From NCBI RefSeq assembly GCF_045788535.1, contig NZ_CP074074.1, positions 620,001-684,000 on the forward strand: a DNA stretch of 64,000 bases, given 5' to 3'. The notes beneath the pieces are model-generated. The model worked only from the letters and a program-made list of their open reading frames with translations. It searched no databases and was not told the DNA's origin. Positions 18,419 to 28,007 of the stretch are shown here, in pieces. The position numbers were made by a program, and so were the translations under genes. Each line of letters starts with the position of its first letter. Position 1 is the first letter of the stretch. Source of the DNA: Allotamlana fucoidanivorans. Lineage in GTDB: Bacteria > Bacteroidota > Bacteroidia > Flavobacteriales > Flavobacteriaceae.

Positions 18419-18483
18419 CCTTCTATTTAAAACTCTAAACTACAATTTTTGATTTACTTATTTTGTGCGATGCAACTTTAAAA

Positions 18484-19824
18484 TTAATTGCACCCCATAT
18501 CCTCAGAAGATTGGGCATCTGCGTTGATTAAGCAATTACCTGAAGGTAAACTTTCGGGCTGATAACGCATTAATTTTGAATCATATAACGAGTTTTCAAT
18601 AAACAGTGCTATCAAATCTACCTCATGTTCTGACAAACCTAGAGGAACAAATAAAGAAGACAACTTATTTAAAGGTACTTCCGCATTTTCAGCTACACCT
18701 TTATTCTTATAAGTAACCACTTCTTTTACCGAACTAAAACTTCCTCCATGGCCTAAAAATTCAACATCTTTAAGATTGTACAATTGTGGCGTTTTAAACT
18801 TAAAATTATCTTCTTCTTTACCCGTAAAACCTCCTCTTCCTTTTCGAGTAGCCTCATCAATATCATTGAACACGTTTTCTCCAGCTAAATCATTCATCCC
18901 TAAAGCATGAAAGCTCATGCCGTTTAAACCAGGACCAGAGTGACATATGTAGCACTTAGCCTTATCAAAAAACAACAATGCCCCAGCCAATTCTTCATTA
19001 CTCATGGCTTTAACATCCCCCTTAAGCCATTTTTGAAAAGGCGCTTCATTTGGCAATACAGTTCTTTCATAAGCAGCAATAGCTAAACCTGCATTTGTTT
19101 TACTATAGCGTATTTCCTCCAGATCATTAGGAAAGGCCTCATCAAACAAATCTATATAATTAGCATTATACAAAATATTTTTATCAACCATCATTCTATG
19201 AACACCAAGTCCTGCGATAGCCTGAGTTTCTACGCCTTCAAAACCTAAGGTATTCGTTTCTTTTGGTGTTCCTGGTGTCCAACTAGCTTCTGTTCCTGCA
19301 TTCATTCCCTTAGCTCCAAATTGACCATTCCATAGCATAACTTCTTGATATGCGGCATTAAGAATGCTGGGAGATCTAATAGGTTGCACATCAATTTCAT
19401 TTGCTTCATAGGTTGAAGATTTAACTCTGTCTTCACCATGAATACCAAAACCTATGCCTCCTTCTCCAATACCTTGTATGATTCCACTTTGAAATCCGGC
19501 AGCAGCATGATGACAACTGGCACATGAATAGGTACCCATACCTTCTTCTTTAGTTGGATTCAAAGCTAATGCCGTTTCGTGATATAAAAACTTTCCTAAT
19601 TTTACCTTAGCCGAAGTAAGAGGATTTTTAACATCACTTGGGATAGCGGTAAAATCATTAGAAGCTGGTAGCTCTAAAGATTCTAATGAACCATATAAAT
19701 CAATTAAGCGGTTTTCTAAATTTTCCTGTAAAGGTGTAGGTGTGTAGTAATCATGATCGTTTTCACATGCGCTTAATATTAACATTAATATTACCAATAG
19801 AATATAGTAGTTTGGGCTTCTCAT
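18484..19824 (-). CDS. Di-heme cytochrome c peroxidase / MauG-type lipoprotein
   Basis: The protein has 446 residues with a lipoprotein signal and lipobox cysteine C20 (LILSAC). Two CXXCH heme sites are present, C101-H105 (CASCH) and C291-H295 (CYICH), in the arrangement of bacterial di-heme cytochrome c peroxidases. The distal segment FHALGM supplies a possible methionine ligand. These proteins reduce hydrogen peroxide with electrons from cytochrome c in the periplasm, or carry out MauG-like oxidations; the sequence alone does not settle which. It is transcribed alone from a promoter at 19862-19893 and stands next to the right end of the IS30 element. Confidence 0.88.
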   Translation of the reverse strand: MRSPNYYILLVILMLILSACENDHDYYTPTPLQENLENRLIDLYGSLESLELPASNDFTAIPSDVKNPLTSAKVKLGKFLYHETALALNPTKEEGMGTYSCASCHHAAAGFQSGIIQGIGEGGIGFGIHGEDRVKSSTYEANEIDVQPIRSPSILNAAYQEVMLWNGQFGAKGMNAGTEASWTPGTPKETNTLGFEGVETQAIAGLGVHRMMVDKNILYNANYIDLFDEAFPNDLEEIRYSKTNAGLAIAAYERTVLPNEAPFQKWLKGDVKAMSNEELAGALLFFDKAKCYICHSGPGLNGMSFHALGMNDLAGENVFNDIDEATRKGRGGFTGKEEDNFKFKTPQLYNLKDVEFLGHGGSFSSVKEVVTYKNKGVAENAEVPLNKLSSLFVPLGLSEHEVDLIALFIENSLYDSKLMRYQPESLPSGNCLINADAQSSEDMGCN

Positions 19825-19861
19825 GGCATAAAGATTTAGATTTGTTAAAAGTATCTTAAAG

Positions 19862-19893
19862 CAAAACTAACACCTTTATTACATACCTTACAA
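19862..19893 (-). promoter_or_regulatory. Promoter of the di-heme peroxidase gene
   Basis: On the minus strand TTG (19891-19893) is followed after 21 bases by TAGTTTTG (19862-19869), a full match to TTG-N(17-23)-TAnnTTTG. The ATG is 38 bases further on. Confidence 0.65.
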
Positions 19894-19996
19894 AATTGCA
19901 GATAATTAGCCAATATATTTGTTATGTTACCGCTAATTCGACCAACGACATATGATCTTCTACAAACGGCTTAAGAGATTTTAAAAATATACTATT

Positions 19997-21019
19997 TTAG
20001 AAAAGTCCGCCCTGTATAGATCCTTTTATTCTCCCCAAATGTTTATAAGCTTGTTCGGTAACCTCTCTTCCTCTAGGGGTTCGCATAATAAATCCTTGTT
20101 GAATTAAGAAGGGTTCATAAACTTCTTCAATAGTCTCAGGACTCTCGCTCACAGCAGTGGCAATTGTTGTAATCCCCACTGGACCTCCTTTAAACTTATC
20201 AATTATAGTAGATAGTATTTTATTATCCATCTCATCGAGCCCATGTGCATCTACATTTAAGGCTTCTAACGCATATTTGGCAATCCTTATATCAATATCA
20301 CCATTGCCTTTTATTTGAGCAAAATCACGAACCCGGCGCAACAAGGCGTTGGCAATACGAGGCGTTCCTCTACTTCTACCTGCAATTTCAATAGCCGCTT
20401 GCATAGAGATAGGCACATCTAAAATACTTGCACTGCGTTGAATAATGGTAGTCAATAAATCAGTTTTGTAATATTGAAGTCGGCTCTGAATCCCAAATCG
20501 CGCTCGCATTGGCGATGTTAACAAACCCGACCGTGTGGTAGCTCCTACTAAAGTAAATGGATTTAAATTAATTTGAACAGTTCTGGCATTTGGTCCTGTT
20601 TCAATCATGATATCAATCTTATAATCTTCCATAGCCGAATACAAATATTCTTCTACAATAGGACTTAATCGATGAATCTCATCAATAAACAGCACATCAC
20701 GCTCTTCAAGATTAGTAAGCAACCCTGCCAAATCACCTGGCTTATCTAAAACAGGCCCTGAAGTTACTTTTATACCAACATTAAGTTCATTAGCCAAAAT
20801 ATGTGCCAAGGTGGTTTTGCCTAAGCCAGGAGGACCATGAAATAATGTGTGATCTAAAGCTTCTGTTCGCAAATTAGCCGCTTGAACAAACACTTGTAAA
20901 TTCTCCAACACCTGATCCTGCCCTGTAAAGTCGTGAAACACTAACGGTCTTAACTTTCTTTCTACGTCAAATTCTTCTGGTGAAAAATTATTATTTGTTG
21001 GATCTAAATTTTCATTCAT
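19997..21019 (-). CDS. ruvB: Holliday junction ATP-dependent helicase RuvB
   Basis: RuvB is the hexameric AAA+ motor that drives branch migration with RuvA. The 340-residue protein has Walker A GPPGLGKT at 62-69, Walker B DEIH at 113-116, the sensor segment GATTRSGLL, and a C-terminal winged helix ending GRIKGSIQGGLF. Length and ends are as usual for Bacteroidota. It lies downstream of the act-cox operon but is separated from it by a strong terminator, so it has its own promoter. Confidence 0.97.
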   Translation of the reverse strand: MNENLDPTNNNFSPEEFDVERKLRPLVFHDFTGQDQVLENLQVFVQAANLRTEALDHTLFHGPPGLGKTTLAHILANELNVGIKVTSGPVLDKPGDLAGLLTNLEERDVLFIDEIHRLSPIVEEYLYSAMEDYKIDIMIETGPNARTVQINLNPFTLVGATTRSGLLTSPMRARFGIQSRLQYYKTDLLTTIIQRSASILDVPISMQAAIEIAGRSRGTPRIANALLRRVRDFAQIKGNGDIDIRIAKYALEALNVDAHGLDEMDNKILSTIIDKFKGGPVGITTIATAVSESPETIEEVYEPFLIQQGFIMRTPRGREVTEQAYKHLGRIKGSIQGGLF

Positions 21020-21064
21020 GGCAACATCATCTTAAATAAACTATTGAACCCTTTGATTAAAACA

Positions 21065-21072
21065 AATATAAA
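21065..21072 (-). promoter_or_regulatory. -7 promoter element of ruvB
   Basis: TATATTTG on the minus strand matches TAnnTTTG exactly, 45 bases before the ruvB ATG. It directly follows the T-rich tail of the coxA terminator, so the two signals are packed together. No clear TTG at the right distance. Confidence 0.45.
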
Positions 21073-21103
21073 CAAAAAGCCTTTCCTAAATCAGGAAAGG
21101 CCT
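21073..21103 (-). terminator. Terminator of the act-cox operon
   Basis: A perfect 9-bp stem, GCCTTTCCT (21081-21089) with its complement (21095-21103) around a 5-base loop, is followed on the minus strand by TTTTTGTTTA. It lies 26 bases after the coxA stop. Confidence 0.9.
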
Positions 21104-21128
21104 TATATGTATACTTAGCATATTATAA

Positions 21129-22922
21129 TTAATGGTGTAACTCTTCTTCCCCTTCTTTTAACGGGACTATTTGAGGTACAAAATCAACATCATGACCTGG
21201 TTTACTATAGTCATAAGCCCAACGGTGTACATGAGGAATGTCCCCTGGCCAGTTACCATGAATATGCTCTACTGGGGTGGTCCATTCTAATGTTGTGGAT
21301 CTCCATGGGTTTTGTGTTGCTTTCTTTCCAAAGTAAATACTAGAAAAGAAGTTATATAAGTACACTATTTGAACAATACCTCCAATCAGTGCAAATATGG
21401 TAATTACAACGTTAACATTCGCTAGATCGTCAAATAACGGAAAATTTGAATTTGTGTAATATCTTCGTGGTAAACCAGCCATACCTATAAAGTGCATAGG
21501 AAAGAACACACCGTAAGCACAAATAGCTGTTAACCAAAAGTGAATATAACCTAAGTTTTTATTTAACATACGTCCATACATTTTAGGGAACCAATGGTAA
21601 ATACCTGCAAACATACCATACAATGCAGATATACCCATTACTAAGTGGAAGTGAGCCACAACAAAATAGGTATCGTGTACATTAATATCTAAGGCACTAT
21701 CCCCTAAAATGATTCCTGTTAAACCTCCAGTAATGAATGTTGATACAAATCCAATAGAGAATAACATTGCTGGATTCATTTGTAAGTTTCCTTTCCAAAG
21801 GGTTGTTATCCAGTTGAAGGCTTTTACAGCTGATGGAATAGCAATTAATAATGTTGTAAAGGTAAATACAGATCCTAAGAAAGGATTCATTCCTGAAACG
21901 AACATATGGTGCCCCCATACTATTGTTGATAAGAAGGCAATAGCTAAAATAGAAGCAATCATGGCACGGTATCCGAAAATTGGTTTACGTGAATTAGAGG
22001 CCATAATTTCTGACACTAGACCCATAGCCGGTAAAATCACAATGTAAACTTCAGGGTGACCTAAGAACCAGAATAAGTGTTCAAATAAAACAGGTGAACC
22101 TCCTTGATAATGTAATACCTCCCCTTGAATGAAAATATCTGATAAGAAAAATGACGTACCAAAACTTCTATCCATAATCAATAACAAAGCAGCAGATAAT
22201 AATACAGGGAATGAAATCACCCCAATAATTGCTGTTACAAAGAATGCCCAAATGGTTAAAGGCAGTCTTGTCATGGTCATACCTTTTGTACGTAAGTTAA
22301 GTACTGTAACAATATAGTTTAGAGAACCAAGTAATGATGAAGCAATGAAAATAGCCATAGACACTAACCATAACGTCATACCCATACCAGAACCTCCTTG
22401 AGCCATAGGCAGGGCACTTAACGGTGGATAAATAGTCCACCCAGCGGCAGCAGGACCTGCTTCAACAAACAATGAGATAACCATGATAACACTTGAAAGG
22501 AAAAACAACCAATAAGATACCATGTTTAAGAAGCCTGATGCCATATCACGTGCACCAATTTGTAATGGAATTAACAAATTACTAAATGTACCACTAAGAC
22601 CAGCCGTAAGTACAAAGAATACCATGATAGTTCCATGAATGGTTACTAATGCCAAATAGATATCAGCATCCATAACGCCATCAGGAGCCCATTTACCCAG
22701 TAAAGCTTCAAATAATACATTTGGTTGTTCTGGCCATGCAATTTGCATACGGAACATTAAAGACATTAATACCCCAATAACCCCCATAATAGTACCTGTA
22801 ACCAAATACTGTTTAGCAATCATTTTATGATCTTGACTAAAAATATATTTAGTGACAAACGTCTCTTTATGATGATGTCCGTGGTCTTCGGCGTGAGCGT
22901 GAGTATCTGCGTGTGCTGACAT
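21129..22922 (-). CDS. coxA: Cytochrome c oxidase subunit I
   Basis: This is the catalytic subunit of the proton-pumping terminal oxidase, holding low-spin heme and the heme-copper centre in the inner membrane. The 597-residue protein has about 12 membrane helices. H96 (TIHGTIM) is the first heme ligand, H289-Y293 (HPEVY) gives a copper ligand with the cross-link tyrosine, H338-H339 are copper ligands, and H424 and H426 (VAHFH) bind the hemes. The HPEVY sequence is that of A-type oxidases. The N-terminus has a His-rich tail (residues 4-18). It is the last gene of the act-cox operon. No subunit III gene lies in the window. Confidence 0.97.
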   Translation of the reverse strand: MSAHADTHAHAEDHGHHHKETFVTKYIFSQDHKMIAKQYLVTGTIMGVIGVLMSLMFRMQIAWPEQPNVLFEALLGKWAPDGVMDADIYLALVTIHGTIMVFFVLTAGLSGTFSNLLIPLQIGARDMASGFLNMVSYWLFFLSSVIMVISLFVEAGPAAAGWTIYPPLSALPMAQGGSGMGMTLWLVSMAIFIASSLLGSLNYIVTVLNLRTKGMTMTRLPLTIWAFFVTAIIGVISFPVLLSAALLLIMDRSFGTSFFLSDIFIQGEVLHYQGGSPVLFEHLFWFLGHPEVYIVILPAMGLVSEIMASNSRKPIFGYRAMIASILAIAFLSTIVWGHHMFVSGMNPFLGSVFTFTTLLIAIPSAVKAFNWITTLWKGNLQMNPAMLFSIGFVSTFITGGLTGIILGDSALDINVHDTYFVVAHFHLVMGISALYGMFAGIYHWFPKMYGRMLNKNLGYIHFWLTAICAYGVFFPMHFIGMAGLPRRYYTNSNFPLFDDLANVNVVITIFALIGGIVQIVYLYNFFSSIYFGKKATQNPWRSTTLEWTTPVEHIHGNWPGDIPHVHRWAYDYSKPGHDVDFVPQIVPLKEGEEELHH

Positions 22923-22953
22923 AATCTTGTTTCGTTTTTCTTTTTAAAATTAA

Positions 22954-24021
22954 TTAGTTAATTAAAGAGTTTTTGAATTCTTTCTGCTCTTTAATCCAAG
23001 CATCATATTCTTCTTGAGTTTCAACAACGATCTTCATTTGCATGTTGTAATGTGATTTACCACAAATTTTATTACAAATCAATAAATAATCAAACTCATA
23101 GCGCTCTAAAGCTTCTTCTCCTTTAGCCACCAACGGTTTGCTGTTTTCAACTCTTATATCGTTAATTCTGTTTACCTTCTCTTGCATGTCAGGATTCTGA
23201 CGCATATCGGCTGTAGTTACAGTTGGCGTGAAACCAAATTGGGTAATCATACCTGGAACGCAGTTCATTTGTGCTCTAAAATGTGGCATATAAGCGGAGT
23301 GTAAAACATCTTGAGAACGCATTTTAAATAATACTGGTTTCCCAACCGGTAAGTGTAGTTCAGTAGTAATGATATCATCCTGAGCATTAGGATCAGATTC
23401 ATCTAAACCTAAGATATTAGCGCGGTCAATATCAATTAAACGTACGTTAGCTTTTCCTAATGTATTATCAGCTCCAGCATATCTGGCCTTCCAGTTAAAT
23501 TGTTGTGCATATAATTCAACCACTAATGGATCATCGCTTTCATCAACTCCCATGATGTTAATCCACGTGTTCAATCCGTAAATAATTAAGCCCGCTAATA
23601 CAATTACAGGAATGATGGTCCAAATAGCCTCTAACTTATTATTATCTGCAAAGAACAGTGCTTTTTTGCCTTTTTCACCTTTGTATTTAAACGCAAAGTA
23701 GTGTAATAAAAACTGCGTTACAGTTTGCACAAAAAAGATGATAACTAATGAGGTAATCATTAACCCATCTATGGTTGGTCCGTGCTCTGAAGCCGCATTG
23801 GATAGTAACGGTAAATCACCCCATTTTACAACACAAACAATGGTAATTACATAAATGAAAGCTAAGAACCCCATCATTAAGTAACCATTCATGGTATTGT
23901 CATTATCTGTAGCAACTTGAGCATTTTCCACTTTGGCCTGCGCCAAGTCAAAAATCTTTACCATTTGCCAAATGGCAATTAAAATAAATACTAAAACTGT
24001 AATTGTTAATAAAGCAGTCAT
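22954..24021 (-). CDS. coxB: Cytochrome c oxidase subunit II
   Basis: Subunit II receives electrons from cytochrome c through the binuclear CuA site. The 355-residue protein has an extra N-terminal helix (about residues 3-20) before the usual helix pair (50-70 and 85-108) and a third segment at about 132-152. The periplasmic CuA domain keeps all ligands: H241, C316, C320, H324 and M327 (CNKICGKSHYNM). It ends 31 bases before coxA starts. A C-terminal cytochrome c domain is absent, so this is not a caa3-type subunit; an Act cytochrome probably acts as donor. Confidence 0.96.
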   Translation of the reverse strand: MTALLTITVLVFILIAIWQMVKIFDLAQAKVENAQVATDNDNTMNGYLMMGFLAFIYVITIVCVVKWGDLPLLSNAASEHGPTIDGLMITSLVIIFFVQTVTQFLLHYFAFKYKGEKGKKALFFADNNKLEAIWTIIPVIVLAGLIIYGLNTWINIMGVDESDDPLVVELYAQQFNWKARYAGADNTLGKANVRLIDIDRANILGLDESDPNAQDDIITTELHLPVGKPVLFKMRSQDVLHSAYMPHFRAQMNCVPGMITQFGFTPTVTTADMRQNPDMQEKVNRINDIRVENSKPLVAKGEEALERYEFDYLLICNKICGKSHYNMQMKIVVETQEEYDAWIKEQKEFKNSLIN

Positions 24022-24052
24022 ATTATCGTGTTCGTCTTTATTTAAATCTTAA

Positions 24053-25405
24053 TTAATAATGAAAATCTTCACTTTCTTTTCTTAGCGGATAGCCTTTAAC
24101 AAGCAATGGTGCTTTTGTAAGTGCTGTAAACACTACAAAAATGAACAATCCTGCGAAAAGTAAAATGGCGCTAATTTCTGGAATACCTATAAACCATCTA
24201 TCTCCAACAGTAGCAGGCATTATCATATTAAATATATCAACGTAATGCCCAAATAATATTACTAGACCTGTCATTACAACAAACCAAGGAATACGTTTGT
24301 AATCAGCATTCATTAACATTAGTATTGGGAATACAAAGTTTAAAACTACCATACCTAAGAACGGTAATTTATAATCATTAAAGCGCGCTATAAAATAGGT
24401 TACTTCCTCTGGAATATTTGAATACCAAATCAACATGAATTGTGAGAACCATAAATAGGTCCAGAAAATACTCATGGCAAACATAAACTTAGCTACATCA
24501 TGTAAGTGATTCTCATTTACAAACTCCAAATACCCTCTAGATTTTAAATAAATAGAAATTAAGGCAATAACTGTAATACCACTTACAAACATACTAGCAA
24601 ACACATACCATCCAAATAAGGTAGAAAACCAGTGCGGATCAACACTCATAATCCAATCCCAAGACATCATAGATTCGGTATAAATAAAGAATACTAAGAA
24701 TGCTGCAGAAATACGGAATGACTTTTTAAAGTTACTTTTATCTTCGGCGGTATCTTGAGCGATAGAGAACTTTCTAGAAAAATGACGGTATAAAACCCAT
24801 CCTCCTATAAATATAAGACCTCTAATTATAAAGCCTGTTAAATTTAACCAACCTGATTTTCCTTGAATTAATTTATCATGAGCTACTACATCAGGATCCA
24901 TCCAAACAAATAAGTTATAGTGTCCTATAGTTCCAGAGGCTACGGCAATAGCTAAAACAATTAACGCTCCAGGTAATAGATAAGCGGTGATACCTTCCAT
25001 TACCCGAAATAATACTGGTGACCATCCTGCTTGTGATGCAATTTGAATAGCATAAAATGCTAATACACCTAAGGCAATCATCATAAAGAAAAAGGCAGCT
25101 ACATATAATGCCGACCAAGGTCTGTTAGCTATTTGATGTTGTACATGCTCAACGTGTTTAGCATGTGCATCAACTTCAGCATGAGCCTCCTCACCATGTG
25201 AGTTAACAGTTGCATGTGCTCCATGACTAGCTTCGTCATGCGCTACTTCTGCATGACCACCTTCATGATGCGATTCTTCTGCCAACAAGTGCTCAACCTC
25301 TTCAAAAGATTTATGAGATGTCATAAAACCATAACCCACACCTAATGCTCCTAAAATAATTAGAATGAAGGAAAATGTTCTTAATTTATTTGAAAATGTA
25401 TACAT
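24053..25405 (-). CDS. actF: Alternative complex III membrane subunit ActF
   Basis: ActF is a membrane subunit of alternative complex III, the menaquinol:cytochrome c oxidoreductase that replaces the bc1 complex in many Bacteroidota. The 450-residue protein has about ten helices and resembles a shortened NrfD/ActC fold. An N-terminal helix (about 12-30) is followed by a histidine-rich loop of roughly 60 residues (about 38-97) with a dozen histidines among Ala, Glu and Gly. Position and sequence (SMMSWDWIMSVDPHWFST) fit ActF. It sits between actE and coxB with short spacers. Confidence 0.93.
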   Translation of the reverse strand: MYTFSNKLRTFSFILIILGALGVGYGFMTSHKSFEEVEHLLAEESHHEGGHAEVAHDEASHGAHATVNSHGEEAHAEVDAHAKHVEHVQHQIANRPWSALYVAAFFFMMIALGVLAFYAIQIASQAGWSPVLFRVMEGITAYLLPGALIVLAIAVASGTIGHYNLFVWMDPDVVAHDKLIQGKSGWLNLTGFIIRGLIFIGGWVLYRHFSRKFSIAQDTAEDKSNFKKSFRISAAFLVFFIYTESMMSWDWIMSVDPHWFSTLFGWYVFASMFVSGITVIALISIYLKSRGYLEFVNENHLHDVAKFMFAMSIFWTYLWFSQFMLIWYSNIPEEVTYFIARFNDYKLPFLGMVVLNFVFPILMLMNADYKRIPWFVVMTGLVILFGHYVDIFNMIMPATVGDRWFIGIPEISAILLFAGLFIFVVFTALTKAPLLVKGYPLRKESEDFHY

Positions 25406-25427
25406 ATCTATAGTAATCTTATCAATC

Positions 25428-25979
25428 TTATTTTTCTAAATCTGCTTTCAACTGTAAAACATATGACACAACTTGCCAACGCTCTTCTTCGTTAAGCTGG
25501 TTAGCATACGATCCCATGGCGTTTTTCCCGTAATAGATGGTATGGTAGATGCTACCTTCATTGATAGCTCTCCCTGCATCGTCATAACTAGGAATACCTA
25601 ATATTTTTTCTCTTTTTACTAAGTTACCTTGTCCGTTACCCTTTGTACCATGGCAAATACCACAATAAATATCATAAAGTTCTTTCCCTCTAACAAAATC
25701 TACTTGTGTTGAATCTAAAGGACTTTTTAAAGTTTCTTTTGCCAACGCATAACCTTCTGTTGAATTTTCAATATCAAAAGGTACGAATCCTCTAGGTACT
25801 GTACCTTCAGCAGGTAACTGTGCTTCAACCCCATTAGGAAATGCCGCTTCACCATACGTTTCATATCCAGCAGACTCATACATATTTGGCATGAATTGAT
25901 AGTTTGGCGCTGTTTTCTTATTACAAGAAACGCCTACAAAAACAACTGCTATTACTACTATTTTAATTAAGCTTTTCAT
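25428..25979 (-). CDS. actE: Alternative complex III mono-heme cytochrome ActE
   Basis: This is a lipoprotein cytochrome c subunit of alternative complex III. The 183-residue protein has lipobox cysteine C19 (VGVSC) and one heme site C106-C109-H110 (CGICH). A later methionine in GSYANQ... context (KNAMGSYA) is the probable sixth ligand. It lies 8 bases after actD and 22 bases before actF, so it is cotranscribed. It likely passes electrons from the complex to the oxidase. Confidence 0.94.
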   Translation of the reverse strand: MKSLIKIVVIAVVFVGVSCNKKTAPNYQFMPNMYESAGYETYGEAAFPNGVEAQLPAEGTVPRGFVPFDIENSTEGYALAKETLKSPLDSTQVDFVRGKELYDIYCGICHGTKGNGQGNLVKREKILGIPSYDDAGRAINEGSIYHTIYYGKNAMGSYANQLNEEERWQVVSYVLQLKADLEK

Positions 25980-25987
25980 GTTCTCTA

Positions 25988-26518
25988 TTAATGGGCTTTA
26001 TCTACTAAATTAACTTCTACGGCTCCAGTATCTTTTAATAAACCTACTAAGGCTTCCTCATTTCCATGAACGGCAATTTCCATTAAGAAATGATCATCCG
26101 TGGTTCTGGGATCAGGATTTTCAGATTTCTTAAATGGCCACATTCTGCTACGTAAGTAAAATGTAATTACCATTAAATGCGCTGCGAAAAATACCGTTAA
26201 CTCAAACATGATAGGCACAAATGCCGGCATGTTTTCAATGTAACTAAAACTTGGTTTACCACCAATGTTTTGTGGCCAATCTTCAATCATGATAAAATTC
26301 ATCATGGTGATAGCCACCGTTAAGCCAACCAACCCATATAAAAAAGCGGTGATAGCAATACGTGTTGGTGCTAATCCCATGGCACGATCTAGTCCGTGAA
26401 CAGGAAATGGTGTATAAACCTCTTCTATATGATGTTTTTCTGCCTTAACCTTTTTTACAGCAGACATCAAAATATCATCGTCTGTATAAATAGCGTGAAT
26501 TACTTTTGAAGCTTCCAT
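25988..26518 (-). CDS. actD: Alternative complex III subunit ActD
   Basis: The 176-residue protein matches the DUF3341/ActD family: a cytoplasmic N-terminal domain with YTPFPVHGLDRAMGL, then two membrane helices (about 57-80 and 100-122) and a short C-terminal tail. ActD anchors the periphery of the complex and carries no cofactor. It lies 9 bases after actC and 8 bases before actE. Confidence 0.94.
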   Translation of the reverse strand: MEASKVIHAIYTDDDILMSAVKKVKAEKHHIEEVYTPFPVHGLDRAMGLAPTRIAITAFLYGLVGLTVAITMMNFIMIEDWPQNIGGKPSFSYIENMPAFVPIMFELTVFFAAHLMVITFYLRSRMWPFKKSENPDPRTTDDHFLMEIAVHGNEEALVGLLKDTGAVEVNLVDKAH

Positions 26519-26527
26519 ATGCTACTT

Positions 26528-27979
26528 TTAGTTTTGTGTTTCTTTATTAATGTCTCCTGAAGTTCTAGCATCAGCACCAGTTCCTACTAAACTTTTACCA
26601 GCTTCTCTTAAGTTTTTATACTTGTCTCCTGAAGATTTTAAAATCGTTTTAACCTCTGCCTGTGCAATTACAGGGAATGTTCTAGAGTATAATAAGAACA
26701 ATACAAAGAAGAATCCAATTGTTCCTATAAATATACCTATATCTACAAATGTAGGTGAGAACATCGTCCAAGATGATGGTAAATAATCACGGTGCAACGA
26801 GGTTACAATAATTACAAAACGCTCAAACCACATACCTATGTTTACCACAATTGAGATAAAGAATGAGAACATAATACTCGTTCTAAGTTTTTTGAACCAC
26901 ATAAACTGCGGCGAGAACACGTTACAAGTCATCATTGCCCAGTAAGCCCACCAGTAAGGCCCTGTTGCTCTATTTAAGAAGGCATACTGCTCATACTCCA
27001 CTCCAGAATACCATGCAATAAATAACTCTGTAATATAAGCCACACCTACTATAGAACCTGTAATCATAATTACAATGTTCATTAATTCAATATGTTGTAC
27101 AGTAATATAATCTTCTAGATTACATACTTTTCTCATAATAATAAGTAAAGTGTTTACCATGGCGAATCCAGAGAATACCGCACCTGCAACGAAATACGGC
27201 GGGAAGATGGTTGTATGCCATCCAGGTATAACCGATGTTGCGAAGTCAAACGATACAATGGTATGTACAGAAAGTACTAAAGGGGTTGCTAAACCAGCCA
27301 GTACCAAAGATACTTCTTCAAAACGTTGCCAATCTTTAGCTCTACCAGACCATCCGAAACTCAATAAAGCGTATATTTTCTTTTGGAACGGTTTTATAGC
27401 ACGGTCACGTAACATTGCAAAGTCAGGTAATAACCCCGTCCACCAGAATACTAATGAAACTGATAAATAGGTTGAGATTGCAAATACATCCCAAAGTAAT
27501 GGTGAATTAAAGTTTACCCATAAAGAACCAAATTGGTTAGGTATAGGTAACACCCAGTACCCTAACCATGGGCGACCCATGTGAATGATTGGGAATAATC
27601 CCGCTTGAACTACCGAGAAGATAGTCATCGCCTCTGCCGAACGGTTAATGGCCATTCTCCATTTCTGACGGAATAATAAAAGTACCGCTGAGATAAGGGT
27701 TCCTGCGTGACCAATACCAACCCACCAAACGAAGTTAGTAATATCCCAAGCCCATCCAACGGTCTTGTTTAACCCCCAAGTTCCAATACCTGTAGATATG
27801 GTATATAAAATACATCCGATTCCCCAAAGGAAAGCGACCAGTGAAATACCAAAAACTATCCACCATTGTTTGTTTGCTTTTCCTTCAACAGGCCTTGCTA
27901 CATCCACAGTAACGTCGTGGTATGATTTGTTACCTGTAACTAAAGGTCTTCTAATAGGTGCTTCGTAATGAGACGCCAT
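26528..27979 (-). CDS. actC: Alternative complex III quinol-binding subunit ActC
   Basis: ActC is the NrfD-like membrane subunit thought to bind menaquinol and take part in proton translocation. The 483-residue protein has about ten helices. FVWWVGIGHAGTLISAVLLL is the conserved quinol-site helix of the family, and the later HTIVSFDFATSVIPGWHTT is also typical. It lies 28 bases after actB. Confidence 0.95.
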   Translation of the reverse strand: MASHYEAPIRRPLVTGNKSYHDVTVDVARPVEGKANKQWWIVFGISLVAFLWGIGCILYTISTGIGTWGLNKTVGWAWDITNFVWWVGIGHAGTLISAVLLLFRQKWRMAINRSAEAMTIFSVVQAGLFPIIHMGRPWLGYWVLPIPNQFGSLWVNFNSPLLWDVFAISTYLSVSLVFWWTGLLPDFAMLRDRAIKPFQKKIYALLSFGWSGRAKDWQRFEEVSLVLAGLATPLVLSVHTIVSFDFATSVIPGWHTTIFPPYFVAGAVFSGFAMVNTLLIIMRKVCNLEDYITVQHIELMNIVIMITGSIVGVAYITELFIAWYSGVEYEQYAFLNRATGPYWWAYWAMMTCNVFSPQFMWFKKLRTSIMFSFFISIVVNIGMWFERFVIIVTSLHRDYLPSSWTMFSPTFVDIGIFIGTIGFFFVLFLLYSRTFPVIAQAEVKTILKSSGDKYKNLREAGKSLVGTGADARTSGDINKETQN

Positions 27980-28007
27980 AATTATATAATTGATTCTTTA
28001 ATTAGAT

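Larger units (their letters stand above)
17314..18419. mobile_element. IS30-family insertion sequence
   Basis: The element is about 1.1 kb, carries one intact transposase, and has 26-bp imperfect terminal inverted repeats (17315-17340 and 18393-18418) that match at 22 of 26 positions. If the ends are set one base outside these repeats, CTT flanks both sides (17311-17313 and 18420-18422), a possible 3-bp target duplication; with such a short sequence this is tentative. The insertion separates queG from its upstream region. All parts appear intact, so it may still be mobile. Confidence 0.88.

Noticed and set aside
19920..19996. A 23-codon open stretch in frame after the ruvB stop (reading ...LKPFVEDHMSLVELAVT)
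   Set aside because: RuvB already ends at its usual C-terminus, the stretch is short, and there is no start codon or promoter for it.
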